Part shown: positions 21,094 to 32,020 of the stretch, one piece after another
Numbering within the stretch: position 1 is the first letter of the stretch
How the letters are laid out: each line of letters starts with the position of its first letter
NCBI RefSeq assembly: GCF_000209165.1
Contig: NC_009042.1
Location: forward strand, 434,001 to 498,000
DNA from: Scheffersomyces stipitis CBS 6054
Lineage: Eukaryota > Ascomycota > Pichiomycetes > Serinales > Debaryomycetaceae
DNA length: 64,000 nt
Reading direction: 5' to 3'
The notes under the pieces: model-generated
Databases searched by the model: none
The model's input: only the letters and a program-made list of their open reading frames with translations
What the model was told of the DNA's origin: nothing
Translations under genes and position numbers: made by a program

Positions 21094-24000
21094 ATGTCTT
21101 CCAATTTCAACCAACCCAGAAGCCATCATCAGGCGGTCAACATCCCCGCCCACTTGTTGCCCCAGGCATTTATAGACATCCAGCAGGAGCAGCAACAGCA
21201 AACACCACAACAAACACAACAGCCAAGACCTCCCCCACAACCTCGCTCCAGAAGCCAGGATCCCAGATATAAACAACAAGGTCCGCTGAATCAACAACAA
21301 AACCAACAACCTATTCAACATCAACAGTACCAGAATCAACCACCAAATCAACATCCACAAAGTCATCAGCCCATCCAGCATCAACAGAGCCAACAATCTA
21401 TTCAGAGCTATCAGAGTCATCAGAGTCTGCAGCTACCAGATCCACACCAACAACAAAATAGACTTCAGCAAGAGGCTCCTCCTATTCCTCAACATCATCA
21501 ACAACCTCCACAGCAAGTTACTCGTCAGCAACAACAAGCTCCAAAACCTTATCCTCGGCAACAGCTTCCTAAACAGGACTCCCATTCAAGCATACAAAGA
21601 GTACCCTCAGGCCCTGTCTATCCAGTTTCCGAGTTTCCGCCGCAAGCTCAAAACCATAACGGAGAGCAACCGGCACCGTTCATGAACCCAAGGTACTATA
21701 AGGCTGACGGCTCGACTCTGTCGTTGACATACGAACAGCAACCAATCCAACAAGGATATGCTAGGGGTGTTCCGGAATCAACGATGGATCCTCGCTACCA
21801 GAATCAAAACAAGGGCCAAATCCCTAACCCTCCTTATCCCGTAGGGAAGAGTCTCACCAGTAATAGTATCAATTCTGGAGTAGGCTCTATCAACTCCAAT
21901 AGTATCAATTCCAACACTGCCAGCTATCCACAACCTTCCAATAACATCAACTCATATGGTTCTGGACCTGGTACTGGTTCTGTAATTGTTCCTGGATCCA
22001 TTCCAAGCTCTGTGAGTGGTTCAAACCCTGGATCTGTACCCTCTCCTCCTGTTCCAGGAGCCGGTTTTGGAATAGAACAACAACAGCTGTCTCCCCTGCA
22101 GCCTCAGCATCGCAGACCCCTTCGTAAAGCTCCTTCTAGTAATCTTCCTCCTATTATGAGCGATGGAGGAGGTGCAAGAAGAATTGTATCTTCGCCTAAC
22201 ATGCCTCAGTATCTGTCATTTTCGACTCCTAGTCAACAGCAGTCTGGCAGTGAATCTAGAACTAAATCATTGTCGTCCTCGTCTCTTAAATACGGACAGA
22301 TGCCTCGGCAAAACAATTCACAGCAGCAACAGCCACAAGGTTCTACCGTTCACAGACCTTTGTCTAGTAGTGGGGGCTCGTCGTCGTCGCTTCATCATAC
22401 ATTTTCGTTGTCAAACAAATCAAGATCGTTCACTTCGATTTCGAAGTTGTCTTCTTTGTCTACGAAGAAGTTCAATTCGTCTTCTTCTCTAACCAACAGT
22501 AACATAGCCAATAACAAATTGGATAGAACTTCCACGGGAGCTTCGTCAAAAACAGCAGTGATGCAACCTTTGCCATACAATTCTTCGGTATATCCTGCTC
22601 TTTTGTCAGAAGTAGCTAAGGTCTTTAAGGAAGTCATTATCTTGACCATAAACACCAAAGATGGTTTGGAGTACCACGACACTTTTACTGGTAAAATGTC
22701 GGTGGATATCATCTGTAGAATTATCCGTACCAGTGACAGAAACTTGGCTTTGTTATTGGGAAGATCGTTGGATGCACAAAAGTTCTTTCATGATGTTACT
22801 TATAATCACAGATTGAGAGACTCTGTCCACGAAGTATATGCTTTCAGTCACATTTATAGTGACGTAGAATTCTACCATGATGAGGGAAATAGCAACAGCG
22901 CAAACAATTCGAAACATGGCTCGTTTGTAGTGGACAACAACCATCAGTTGCAACATGGTTTGCTGGACCAGGCTTTCCACCTACAGCAGCCATCAATTTC
23001 TCCCCTAATGCCCAGCTCCGATGTTCTTAAAGAAAGTACTTCTCTTGTCAAATCTAATAGCATCGCCAAGGAGGCTTCTGCTTCACAACAAACTGGCGTC
23101 AACGGTGTTTTCACCATTTTGACCGACTGTTACTCGCCTACTTGTACGAGAAACAGGTTGTGTTACAGTATTGCTTGTCCACGTAGATTGGAGCAACAAG
23201 CACGTCTCAATATGAAGCCACAGGGCGGATTGAAGAGGGCTGTTTCTAGATTGTCTTTGCATGAAAAGGAAGAAACCAAGACATTATGGCACGAAACAGT
23301 TCCACAATCGATCTTGGATAAATTGGACAAGCAAGAAAAGATGAGACAAGAGTTAATCTACGAATTCATCTACACCGAAAGAGACTATGTCAAGGATCTT
23401 GAATTCATGACCGATTTCTATATCATGCCATTGCGAAACCCTGCCAACAATATCATTCCTGAAAACCAGCGTGAAACGTTTATCCACACTGTTTTTGGAG
23501 GAGTTGGCGACCTCTTAAGATTGGCTAAGAATATGAGTGAAGCTTTAACCAGACGTCAACAACAGCAGAAGCCTGTTGTCGAAACGTTGGGTGATGTGTT
23601 CTTAGACTATGTTGGCAACTTTGAGCCGTTTATTAGGTATTCTGGTAACAAGGTATTTGCCAGTTTCGAGCATGAGAGACAACAACAGGTCAACATGAGA
23701 TACGCCCGCTTTTTGGATGCAATCGAAAAGAAACCCGAGTCCAGAAAACAGGACTTATCTTCTTTCTTGATCAAGGGAGTCCAGAGACCTGCCAGATATC
23801 AGTTGTTGTTGGGCGGTATCTTGAAGAATACAAAACCAGAGTCGCCTGACTATAAGAATCTCGTCAAGGCCAAAGAAGAGATCGAGAGGGTTTTAGGCAA
23901 GATCAACATCCAGACGGGTGAAAGCACTGACAGACACAAGATCATGGTGTTGCATAGATTGTTAGGAAAACAAACGTTAGAAACGAAGTACAACTTCAAG

Positions 24001-25458
24001 TTATCCTACAATCACCGGATTATCTATCAGGTTACGTTAAGCAGAAAGAGAGATAACGAAAAAATTGACTTGTATCTTTTCGAGCATGCTCTTTTATTGG
24101 TGAAACACAAGATACAGAACAAGAGAGAACAGCATAAGGTGTTTGAAAAGCCTCTTTATCTCCCCTTATTATATGCCAATAGTGGCTATGATGTTCCTAC
24201 CATCAGATCGGTGATAAGCCATAGATACAGAGGGTCTGTTATATCTGATACTGGCTTGAAAAACAGAGCAGAAAGCACCACGTACATTGGTACTACGTTG
24301 AACTCCAATTCTACCAACAAGTTCCAGTTGAACATCTTGGGATTGGGAAGTAACCAGGTCCACGCTACGTTGTTTGCAGATGAGTTATCAGTGCAGAATC
24401 AAGTCTTGCAGCAAATCTACAACCAACAGAAGAAGCTCATTGAAGAAAATGATTTGTTCTCGTTGTCCAAATATGAAACAAGAAGGTTCCATGGCAACAA
24501 TAAGATCAACTGTGCTGTTCCCTGTTACGGAGGGAAAAAGTTGTTGTATGGTACAGATTCTGGAGTGTGGGTATCTACTGTTCGTTCCATCAGCGCTACT
24601 TCTAACGAAAAGATCTGTTCAGATCCAACGTTAGTTATCAGCAAGATGTACGTAACTCAGATTGAGGTTGTGGTGGAGTACTCCAAGATCTTGATCTTAA
24701 GCGACAAGACTTTATACGAGTTTGATTTGTCGTGTACAGATTCTTTGGACCACCAAAAGAACACCAAGTCTGGCAAAATGATCTTGAACCACGTCTCGTT
24801 CTTCAAGATTGGTATATGTGACGGAAGATTGTTGGTATGTGCCGCAAAGACTGGAAGCACCCACTCCATCAGTATCTTTGAGCCTGCCAATCCGTTTGAC
24901 AAGAATAACCAGAGAAATAAGAACAAGAAGTACGATATTCAGGAAGTGACTTTTTCGTCTGATCCTATATCGATTTCGTTCTTGAAGACAATGCTCTGTG
25001 TTGGTTGTACCAAGGGCTTTGAGAGTTTGTCATTGGAGAAGGGAATGAAGGAATCGATTCTTGACGAAGCTGATCCTTCATTGGATTTCGCTATACAAAG
25101 AGAAACAGTAACTCCGTTGGCTATCCACAGATTGGGCAGAAGCGACTTCTTGTTGTGTTATGCTGAATTCGTATTCTTGATCAACAAGAATGGGTGGAGA
25201 ACGAACCACTATTGGGATATCTACTGGGAAGGTAATCCACAGAATGTAGCGTTGTTCTTTCCCTACTTGTTGTCGTTTGAGCCTGGCTTCATAGAAATCA
25301 GAGACTTAAACTCCACCAAATTGTTGAGAGCGTTGGTTGGCGACAACATCCGGTTCCTTCATTCCAACGAGCATGAAGCGTTGTATGCCTGCTCCGAGAA
25401 TGGCTACGACATCATTGTGTCTATTGACTTCTTGAACTTGAAGCCACGGACCGCATAA
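21094..25458 (+). CDS. ROM2: Rho1 guanine nucleotide exchange factor, Rom2 type
   Basis: A 1454-residue multidomain protein. Residues 1-480 are low complexity, very Gln/Pro/Ser-rich, with CAA/CAG runs. A DEP domain lies at about 500-590 (VFKEVIILTINTKDGLEYHD). A Cys-containing segment (CYSPTCTRNRLCYSIACPRR, about 680-700), typical of fungal Rho1 exchange factors, follows. The Dbl-homology domain runs about 745-945 (QELIYEFIYTERDYVKDLEF; later SSFLIKGVQRPARYQLLL), a PH domain about 957-1100, and a CNH domain about 1135-1430. Known: Rom1/Rom2 relay Wsc1 and Mid2 signals at the plasma membrane to Rho1 and the cell-integrity MAP kinase pathway. Rom1 against Rom2 cannot be split from sequence; CTG-clade yeasts appear to have one such gene, usually called ROM2. 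Confidence 0.93.
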   Translation: MSSNFNQPRSHHQAVNIPAHLLPQAFIDIQQEQQQQTPQQTQQPRPPPQPRSRSQDPRYKQQGPLNQQQNQQPIQHQQYQNQPPNQHPQSHQPIQHQQSQQSIQSYQSHQSLQLPDPHQQQNRLQQEAPPIPQHHQQPPQQVTRQQQQAPKPYPRQQLPKQDSHSSIQRVPSGPVYPVSEFPPQAQNHNGEQPAPFMNPRYYKADGSTLSLTYEQQPIQQGYARGVPESTMDPRYQNQNKGQIPNPPYPVGKSLTSNSINSGVGSINSNSINSNTASYPQPSNNINSYGSGPGTGSVIVPGSIPSSVSGSNPGSVPSPPVPGAGFGIEQQQLSPLQPQHRRPLRKAPSSNLPPIMSDGGGARRIVSSPNMPQYLSFSTPSQQQSGSESRTKSLSSSSLKYGQMPRQNNSQQQQPQGSTVHRPLSSSGGSSSSLHHTFSLSNKSRSFTSISKLSSLSTKKFNSSSSLTNSNIANNKLDRTSTGASSKTAVMQPLPYNSSVYPALLSEVAKVFKEVIILTINTKDGLEYHDTFTGKMSVDIICRIIRTSDRNLALLLGRSLDAQKFFHDVTYNHRLRDSVHEVYAFSHIYSDVEFYHDEGNSNSANNSKHGSFVVDNNHQLQHGLLDQAFHLQQPSISPLMPSSDVLKESTSLVKSNSIAKEASASQQTGVNGVFTILTDCYSPTCTRNRLCYSIACPRRLEQQARLNMKPQGGLKRAVSRLSLHEKEETKTLWHETVPQSILDKLDKQEKMRQELIYEFIYTERDYVKDLEFMTDFYIMPLRNPANNIIPENQRETFIHTVFGGVGDLLRLAKNMSEALTRRQQQQKPVVETLGDVFLDYVGNFEPFIRYSGNKVFASFEHERQQQVNMRYARFLDAIEKKPESRKQDLSSFLIKGVQRPARYQLLLGGILKNTKPESPDYKNLVKAKEEIERVLGKINIQTGESTDRHKIMVLHRLLGKQTLETKYNFKLSYNHRIIYQVTLSRKRDNEKIDLYLFEHALLLVKHKIQNKREQHKVFEKPLYLPLLYANSGYDVPTIRSVISHRYRGSVISDTGLKNRAESTTYIGTTLNSNSTNKFQLNILGLGSNQVHATLFADELSVQNQVLQQIYNQQKKLIEENDLFSLSKYETRRFHGNNKINCAVPCYGGKKLLYGTDSGVWVSTVRSISATSNEKICSDPTLVISKMYVTQIEVVVEYSKILILSDKTLYEFDLSCTDSLDHQKNTKSGKMILNHVSFFKIGICDGRLLVCAAKTGSTHSISIFEPANPFDKNNQRNKNKKYDIQEVTFSSDPISISFLKTMLCVGCTKGFESLSLEKGMKESILDEADPSLDFAIQRETVTPLAIHRLGRSDFLLCYAEFVFLINKNGWRTNHYWDIYWEGNPQNVALFFPYLLSFEPGFIEIRDLNSTKLLRALVGDNIRFLHSNEHEALYACSENGYDIIVSIDFLNLKPRTA

Positions 25459-26262
25459 AAGACTATGTATATAATGCTAGTAATATAATGTTTGATTAAC
25501 GGGATGTAGAAAAACAAGAGGGCTTAAGAAAGAGACACGAATTGAACTATTTCCTGACGATTTAAAGCAGTCAAAACTAAGTGGCACTTCAGACTGTCGA
25601 ATGTTGTATTCAACCAGACATTATAGTGCTGAAGAAGAGGAATTAAAGATTTTCACGTGATCTACAACTTGAACTTTAAGCAATCTCCATAAGGGACGAA
25701 TAGCTCCATATACGGGAATCTTAGTGTGTGGAAATGCTCGTATCTAGATTTCTCGCTATCGATTTCGAGTTACTTCCCAATGGTATCGTTTCTAAGGGTG
25801 TCTACAAGGTCTTGTTCTGCTGATTATCCAGTATGAAAATGCGATCGCAATTGTGTTTGGTCTTTTGATCTCTTTTGCTTTCTTTTGCCTTCCTTTCCAT
25901 CCAATAGTAACAACTTTCTCGTTGCAACGTTTGCACTCTCATTAGAATATCTCAGATCCCGATCACTGGCCCATATTGGCGGGAGAGAGTCTCTCATAGT
26001 TAAGAATGTGTACTCGGCAATACACAAATCGCCAGGAACAGACCGCGCGAGTCACAGGACAGCGTTCCATGCAGTACGCGTCCATCGTCGATGATTCCAC
26101 AGAAAAAATGAAAATTAGGATGCGACTTTTGAAACTTCTCAATTCGAATTCAATTACGTATATATTTAAATTTGTATATTTATACATTTGCTTTTACTAT
26201 TTATATCTGTACACTTTTTTTTATCTGTTTCATTTTTGGATACTGCCGTAGTGCCAGCGAGA
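25459..26262. other. intergenic region, ELO3 promoter
   Basis: An 804-bp spacer. The palindromic E-box TCACGTGA lies at 25653-25660, about 600 bp before the ELO3 ATG. The final 120 bp before the ATG is extremely T/A-rich (near 26150-26240). Open frames here overlap each other and begin at non-ATG codons or lack domains. Confidence 0.5.
25653..25660. promoter_or_regulatory. palindromic E-box TCACGTGA
   Basis: A full 8-bp palindrome in TTTTCACGTGATCT, between the ROM2 stop and the ELO3 start. In yeasts this is bound by Cbf1- or Tye7-type bHLH factors. Whether it acts on ELO3 is not known. Confidence 0.35.
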
Positions 26263-27240
26263 ATGTCGTTACCCTCCTTTGTCGAAGTTTCCGCTCCCAG
26301 CGTGGATCGTCCGTTTGGCTTGCATCTCTGGCCCATTTTCTCAGCTGCCTTCGAAGCTGTCGCTGGCTACCCAGCAGAAGAGTTTGACTTTGTGCACCAC
26401 AAGACGTTTCTCGCCAACGGCTGGCACGCCATCCTGATCATCATTGTCTACTACATCGTCATCTTCGGTGGCCGTTGGTTGTTGGCTACGTTGAAGGTGC
26501 CTGCGCTCAAGTTGAACTTTTTGTTTCAGTTGCACAATGTGTTTTTGACCGTGGCTTCGTTGGTGTTGTTGCTTTTGGCTGTTGAGCAGTTGGTCCCCAT
26601 CTTGTACTACCACGGCATCTTCTACGCCATCTGTGATGTCCAGGCCTTTGCTCCTAAGTTGGTTACGTTGTACTACTTGAACTATTTGACCAAATACGTA
26701 GAGTTGATCGACACTGTGTTCTTGGTGTTGAAGAAGAAAAAGTTGTTGTTCCTTCACACCTACCACCATGGTGCTACCGCTTTGTTGTGCTACACCCAGT
26801 TGACAGGTTCCACCTCAGTGGAATGGGTCCCTATCACCTTGAACTTGGCTGTCCACGTCGTCATGTACTGGTACTATTTCCTTTCAGCCAGAGGCATCAA
26901 GGTGTGGTGGAAGGAATGGGTTACCAGATTCCAGATCATCCAGTTCTTGATCGACTTGGTGTTTGTGTACTTCGCCACATACACCCACTACGCCTTTAGA
27001 TACTTCCCATGGTTGCCCCACGTCGGCGACTGTTACGGCTCGGAACTCGCTGCTGCCTACGGCTACTTGATCTTGACCTCCTATTTGTTGCTCTTTATTT
27101 CCTTCTACATCAAGGTTTACAAGACCAAGGGATCGAAAAAGAAGACTACACCAGCATCCTCCGGCACTTCCTCCGGTGCCACAGCCTCTGGAGTCGCTAC
27201 TGGTGAAGAAGGCTCCAAGGTCAGATCCAGAAAGGCTTAA
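26263..27240 (+). CDS. ELO3: very-long-chain fatty acid elongase Elo3/Sur4
   Basis: A 325-residue ER membrane protein that condenses malonyl-CoA with long acyl-CoAs, supplying C24-C26 acids for sphingolipids. The start is the ATG at 26263; the frame upstream opens only from TTG. Seen: about seven hydrophobic helices, the catalytic histidine box HTYHH in [20 protein letters not shown], and the paired motif [19 protein letters not shown]. The details [33 protein letters not shown] and [16 protein letters not shown] match the Elo3/Sur4 branch as I recall it rather than Elo2/Fen1. The Lys/Ser/Thr-rich tail ends SRKA, with basic residues suited to ER retention. Confidence 0.93.
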   Translation: MSLPSFVEVSAPSVDRPFGLHLWPIFSAAFEAVAGYPAEEFDFVHHKTFLANGWHAILIIIVYYIVIFGGRWLLATLKVPALKLNFLFQLHNVFLTVASLVLLLLAVEQLVPILYYHGIFYAICDVQAFAPKLVTLYYLNYLTKYVELIDTVFLVLKKKKLLFLHTYHHGATALLCYTQLTGSTSVEWVPITLNLAVHVVMYWYYFLSARGIKVWWKEWVTRFQIIQFLIDLVFVYFATYTHYAFRYFPWLPHVGDCYGSELAAAYGYLILTSYLLLFISFYIKVYKTKGSKKKTTPASSGTSSGATASGVATGEEGSKVRSRKA

Positions 27241-29635
27241 ACGTAGATTTTGCTGATATCCATTCGTATAATAGAAGTGTTGTTCGTCTTTCAGATTCAA
27301 CTCTTTGAAGTGCGGTTTTGTAGATAGTGGTGCGGTAGGGACTGTACTATAGAGTAGATTCTATAGTGTGATCTGCCATGGCTGTCTCTATTAGCCACTA
27401 TACTGCAATATCATACATTGTTAGCATTATACTGCACTTCTATTCAGAATAGTCCATGTACACTGCAAGATTTAGCAAATCTATTCATCGAGTATCTTTG
27501 CAATATCTACTACCGTTCGTATTGCTCTGCTACTAATACTCCATAGCTAAAATTACAAATCGTAGCCATATAACATAAGGAAAATATATAGTGGTGATTC
27601 ACAGACAAGAACTACGCGTAGGGGATTTGTGCCAGTAGTTGATAAATCGAGCCATAAGCTATTCCAGACCAGCCAGCTCCAGCTCGCTAGTCGGTGTTAA
27701 CAGGTTCCGAACTCTCCACAGATCGAAATCCTACAGGATCACGTGAGGTGTGCTTTTCGAGACCACCAGCAATGTCTAGTAGGGACAGATGAGCAGGCCG
27801 AGACTTGTAGTCAGGCACTCCTGCCGAGAAAGTGGAGAAGGAACGACTGGGTCGGGTCAAAGAGCGTGAAATAGTCGTACCAACCTTAATCAGCAGCCTC
27901 CGTCAGAAAGCGTACCGAGAAGAGCAGAGAAGTCTGGCCAGCACTTTCTGCCGTGAGTTCCTCTGGTTCTATTTCTCGCAAAAGAGTACAGTTTTAGGCA
28001 GAATTTGCCAGTATCGGCTCTAGCATTTTAACGCTGCTTCTGGCATTTACTACTTCTTAGACCATCTTGTCCACTTATCTCGTATGGCGCCGTGGACGCG
28101 AAAATGCAGACCTTGATGTCGATCGATTCTGACTGCCTCCCTCAGCCTGCTGATCTTGCCGCAAGCAGCCATCTTCTCGTATTGCTAAAAACAGCCTGCT
28201 AACTTTAGCACCAAACGAAACCGCTCTCCAGCCTCTACCCTGTTCGGCGTAGCTGCGAAATGGCCGACCGAACGGCTTACTCAAGAATTGACGCACCTGT
28301 ACAGTGACGTAGCCGCTGGATCTATCGGAACCTTTAGTTATCCGAAGGAATACAGCCGAGAGGAAATAAGCGGCGGAAGTAACAAAGAGCCTGTGGAGGA
28401 ATTACTAAGTCACAATCGGTGATTCCAGATTGAGCACTATGGTTGAGCCGAAGCCCGACTGATGTGGATGTGGTCTGGTGAGCGTGTCCCGATAGCACAG
28501 GTATCGAGTCCAAGCCTTCCAGCCCCTATTATGGACAGGAGGGGCCGTTGCCCTATAGACTTTTTTTCTCTCCCATCTCCGCCAGCCAGACACCTCTGGC
28601 ACCGGGATTAGTAGCGTCCTGGTCGTAACCGCTGAGCTGGTAGCGTTAGCCTTTGACGAGACTTCTGGTTTCTTGGTTTCAGAGTAGAAGACAGGGTGGC
28701 TGTGGGGTGACAGTTACAGCAGGGTCAGCAGGCTGCAGCAGGCTACGGCAGACTTTGTAAGCGGTGAGATCGGAGCTTCACCTGTTTGGCTCTTCTTTCT
28801 ATTCTCGCTTTCTTTATTCCCAGTCGCTGCCGCCAGACCATAGTCCATAGAAGTCACTACATGCACTCGCCAGCGAAACTCGGAGACGGCCAGGTTTTGG
28901 CTGAGTCAACTTCCGCTTTTACCTACGACTGAGACGGCTCAGCACGGCTGGCATCGGCTTCGGATGAAGGACTCTACGGCTGAAACTCCATTTTGGGCCC
29001 ATTACTAAACCATTATGTATCCCGATACCACAGGTCCTCACTTAAATTAAGTCCTAAGAAGAGCCAAAAATATTGGAGATGTCTGCAGTCCCACAAAAAT
29101 AATTGTTGTTGAATTTTGCATCACCAAAATACGGCTGAGAAAAATATGTCAACGGCCGACTTTCACAGCATTACATATATATATTGGGCGATCCGGACGA
29201 AAGCTGGGGTTGCCTGGTGGTAGTCTGTTTGTTGATTTAGAACCTCCCTTTGTAACATACCCTCCCATTTGGCGACCCTTTTTGCTGTGAACCCCTACTT
29301 GCCTTCACGTCTTTTCCTTGTCCATAGTCCGACCTTATACTTAGTGCCCCTCCTAGTACTGGCTCCTCGCACTAGCCGCCAGAAAAACTCCCGCTGCCGC
29401 CAGAAATAAAGCTACCGCGCCAGCGACCTACCGAGACTTCGACCCTCAGCATTATACAATAACTTCCACACAATATAGACACTGTAGCTATAGCCACTAG
29501 ACCGATATCTTGCTATTACTGTACTCTATATACTCCATCCTCCTATACCACCAAAGCAACTGCTAACATTTAATTGCGTCAATTAGAGCATACTTCGCTA
29601 GCACTTATCTCAACTTTCCACAACTTTATGCCATT
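27241..29635. other. 2.4-kb intergenic region upstream of the STP-type gene
   Basis: A tandem spacer, likely a long regulatory region for the transcription factor gene to its right. The palindromic E-box TCACGTGA lies at 27739-27746. The stretch 27640-29020 is visibly less A/T-rich than other spacers in the window. A TATATATATA run occupies 29175-29184, about 450 bp before the ATG. Minus-strand frames (28075-28296, 28405-28602) and the plus frame 27832-28023 show no motif. I looked for tRNA and snRNA signatures by eye and saw none. Confidence 0.45.
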
Positions 29636-30727
29636 ATGAACTCCGCCTCATATTCCTACGCCATAGCCAACCAGCACAGTCCCCGCGACTCAGCCCAAAC
29701 AAAATTGCCCTCAATCCATCTGCTTCTGTTGGATATACCCAGCTACCAGAATGCAGCAGGACCTGTCCCGGCTCAGACGCCCATGTATAGTCTCCCACCG
29801 ATATCGTCTACGCCTATGACTCTCCCTGCGCTCCAGGTGTCTCCCGCTAGATCGGCATACTTTCCTCAGCCGCACCGCGGCGGAAGCGTGCTTCTTCCCT
29901 CGCCGGCCAGTTCTGTCGCTGGTACAAACTACCCACATACCACCTACAGTCATAGCCAGAACCATAGCAACTCCGGCAGCAGCGTTGTACAGCTTCTGCC
30001 ATCATACACTTCATCTACATCTTCGTCACGGTTGCTCAGTCCGGTGAACTCTCCATATTCTTCGGCTTCTTCCATAGACGGCCTCAACCGCACCAGATCA
30101 TCTTCTGACCCCATTATCAAAGACTCTACCCCCACTACCGAGCTCGCAAGGCCATTTCAGCTGGTGACACCGCCACTAGTAAAAGAAGAAGAGTCTTCGG
30201 ACGAAGTGCTAACGGAACTGGACTCACCACCAACCAAGAAGAACTGGAAGCCCCGTAAGAAGAGACAATGTCCCGAATGCAAATTGTATTTTTCCAATCT
30301 TGCTACACACAAATCTACACACTTAAAGCCAACACTGAGACCCCATATCTGTAAATATTGCAACCGTGGCTTTGCCCGGCCCAACGACTTGTTTAGACAC
30401 GTCAAGTGCCACTGGAAGGAAATCGGCAGTGACCAGGGCCAGTTTAAATGCCCCTTCAAGAACACAGCAGTTTCTGGAGATGATAGTTCTGCCACGGACC
30501 ACTGCTGTCACAACACCGGTATCTTTTCTCGGTGCGACACATTCAAAAACCACTTGAAGGCCATCCACTTCCAGTACCCTAACGGAACCAAAAAGGACCA
30601 GAGAATGAAGGTTTCGGGCAAGTGTAGAATGTGCCAAGGAGAGTTTAAGAACGTAGAAGATTGGATAACCAACCACATCGAACGGAACGGCTGCCCTTAT
30701 GCCCTCAATGTCATCAAAAAAGAATAG
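29636..30727 (+). CDS. STP3/STP4-type C2H2 zinc finger transcription factor
   Basis: A 363-residue nuclear protein. Residues 1-190 are Ser/Pro/Tyr-rich with no fold. The C-terminal part holds a basic patch (KKNWKPRKKRQ, a likely nuclear signal) and the zinc fingers: CPECKLYFSNLATHKSTH (short, atypical), HICKYCNRGFARPNDLFRHVKCH (canonical C2H2), then FKCPF with CCH and a final CRMCQ finger with HIERNGC. This arrangement and the string ARPNDLFRHVKCHWKEIG are the hallmark of the STP family. Stp1 and Stp2 are larger and carry N-terminal SPS-processing regions that I do not see here, so Stp3 or Stp4 is the better match. Targets are unknown. Confidence 0.85.
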   Translation: MNSASYSYAIANQHSPRDSAQTKLPSIHLLLLDIPSYQNAAGPVPAQTPMYSLPPISSTPMTLPALQVSPARSAYFPQPHRGGSVLLPSPASSVAGTNYPHTTYSHSQNHSNSGSSVVQLLPSYTSSTSSSRLLSPVNSPYSSASSIDGLNRTRSSSDPIIKDSTPTTELARPFQLVTPPLVKEEESSDEVLTELDSPPTKKNWKPRKKRQCPECKLYFSNLATHKSTHLKPTLRPHICKYCNRGFARPNDLFRHVKCHWKEIGSDQGQFKCPFKNTAVSGDDSSATDHCCHNTGIFSRCDTFKNHLKAIHFQYPNGTKKDQRMKVSGKCRMCQGEFKNVEDWITNHIERNGCPYALNVIKKE

Positions 30728-30932
30728 GTAATGAATGTACGGATTAGAGAATGAGAATGTAGAAATTGTAGAATATGTATTAGTATTAGTGGCTACGGAC
30801 TGTTGGCCAAGCTACTGGCCAAAATGAGTAGGAATGTGAGAGATATTGACCAGTACTCGATCAATAATGATTATGGATACAGAAATAGAGTGGTCTTATC
30901 TTCTGGCGTGAACCATAAATACCACGGTTTTG

Positions 30933-30995
30933 TAGCGAGAGCTACCAGAAAAAATAGCGAGAGTCTAGCGAGAGAACAATACCGGGAGCTAGCGA
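30933..30995 (+). repeat. TAGCGAGAG cluster, three perfect copies
   Basis: TAGCGAGAG at 30933-30941, 30955-30963 and 30966-30974, with TAGCGA again at 30990-30995, all in one orientation. The cluster starts 206 bp after the STP-type stop, so it could lie in that 3' region or be a DNA-binding site array. Confidence 0.6.
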
Positions 30996-32012
30996 CAAAT
31001 TGCTCATCTGTTGCAGGCAAAATACCGCGAACTGCCCCGAGCGCGCTAATTATCTCGTTCTCCACCGATCTCACCGAACAATCGGCGAGGCATTAATTGC
31101 CATTTCCATTGCCAATTTGCGGAACGGCTGGATCAGGTAACCAGAGCAATTGTCAATTAACATCTGGCGATACGGAGCAATATCGCCCTACAGATGTTCT
31201 AATTCGCTAGATAGAACTACACATCTGTAGAATCCAGACGATAGGAGAAGTGGTATTGGAGGGGGCGGTATTTTGTAGAAGGCTCTCGGCAGTTTCAGTC
31301 TCGTCTTTGCTTCAGTCTCACTAACCTTCCCCTAATTGAAGGAACGGTCTTGGTACCACATTCTCTCGCCGTTCACTTATTTCTCAGCCCCAGGTTTCTT
31401 GGTACGGCACTGGATTCTTGCACGATACTCTGTCCTTGACTCTTTAGTGCATTGTACATCCCCACAGTTTCGTGCTGAGTGTGAATAACCCCTTTGTTGC
31501 ACCGCAGCCCATCGATCTTCCGCCGTCCATCCTCTCCTTTCAGGACCAGAACTGTATATTTGCGGCGTAAGCCCCGTCAGATTTCCCTTGGTCAGATGAA
31601 ATTGGCCCACCGAGAAAAACTCGCTTCCACGCACAGGACGATTCACCTGCAACAAGAATTGTTCCGCAGTGGGCTTGCGGTCAGGTAACCGTAGATGTTC
31701 CGGATAGAGCAGACCCGAAACCCGACGACGATCTCCAGCCAAAACCTGAGGCAAGAGCGGAATTCGCCGTCGAGCCCAGCTTTACAAAAAAGATATCCCT
31801 ATTTCTTCAGAACGTGGAAGCTTTTTCAGTATACGAATAGACGATGGAAGAACCAAACGCCTGGCCGGCTTCGGATCTAAACGAACTGGTTTGATCCGAA
31901 AACACAAACACGGAAACACAAAACGCGTGCACGTGATACAGAGCCTGTGATATAAGGCTGTAACAAGCACAGGCAATCAGATAGGAAATTGGGGTTGCAA
32001 TCTCTGGCACCA

Positions 32013-32020
32013 TGACGTCA
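32013..32020. promoter_or_regulatory. palindromic CRE TGACGTCA
   Basis: A perfect 8-bp CRE in ACCATGACGTCATTTG, about 717 bp before the thioesterase-like ATG, with an ACGCGT-CACGTG pair 80 bp further upstream. In yeasts such sites are used by Sko1 and related bZIP proteins, which act downstream of Hog1. A link to HOG1 in this window is speculation. Confidence 0.3.

Noticed and set aside
26188..26262. 25-residue hydrophobic extension of ELO3
   Set aside because: It would start at TTG; the ATG at 26263 gives the normal Elo3 start.
27700..27730. GGTTCCGAACTCTCC, similar to a tRNA B box
   Set aside because: An extra C disrupts the GGTTCGA core and no A box or cloverleaf can be formed around it.
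30803..31096. 97-codon plus-strand frame after the STP-type gene
   Set aside because: Starts at TTG, crosses the TAGCGAGAG repeats and shows no domain.
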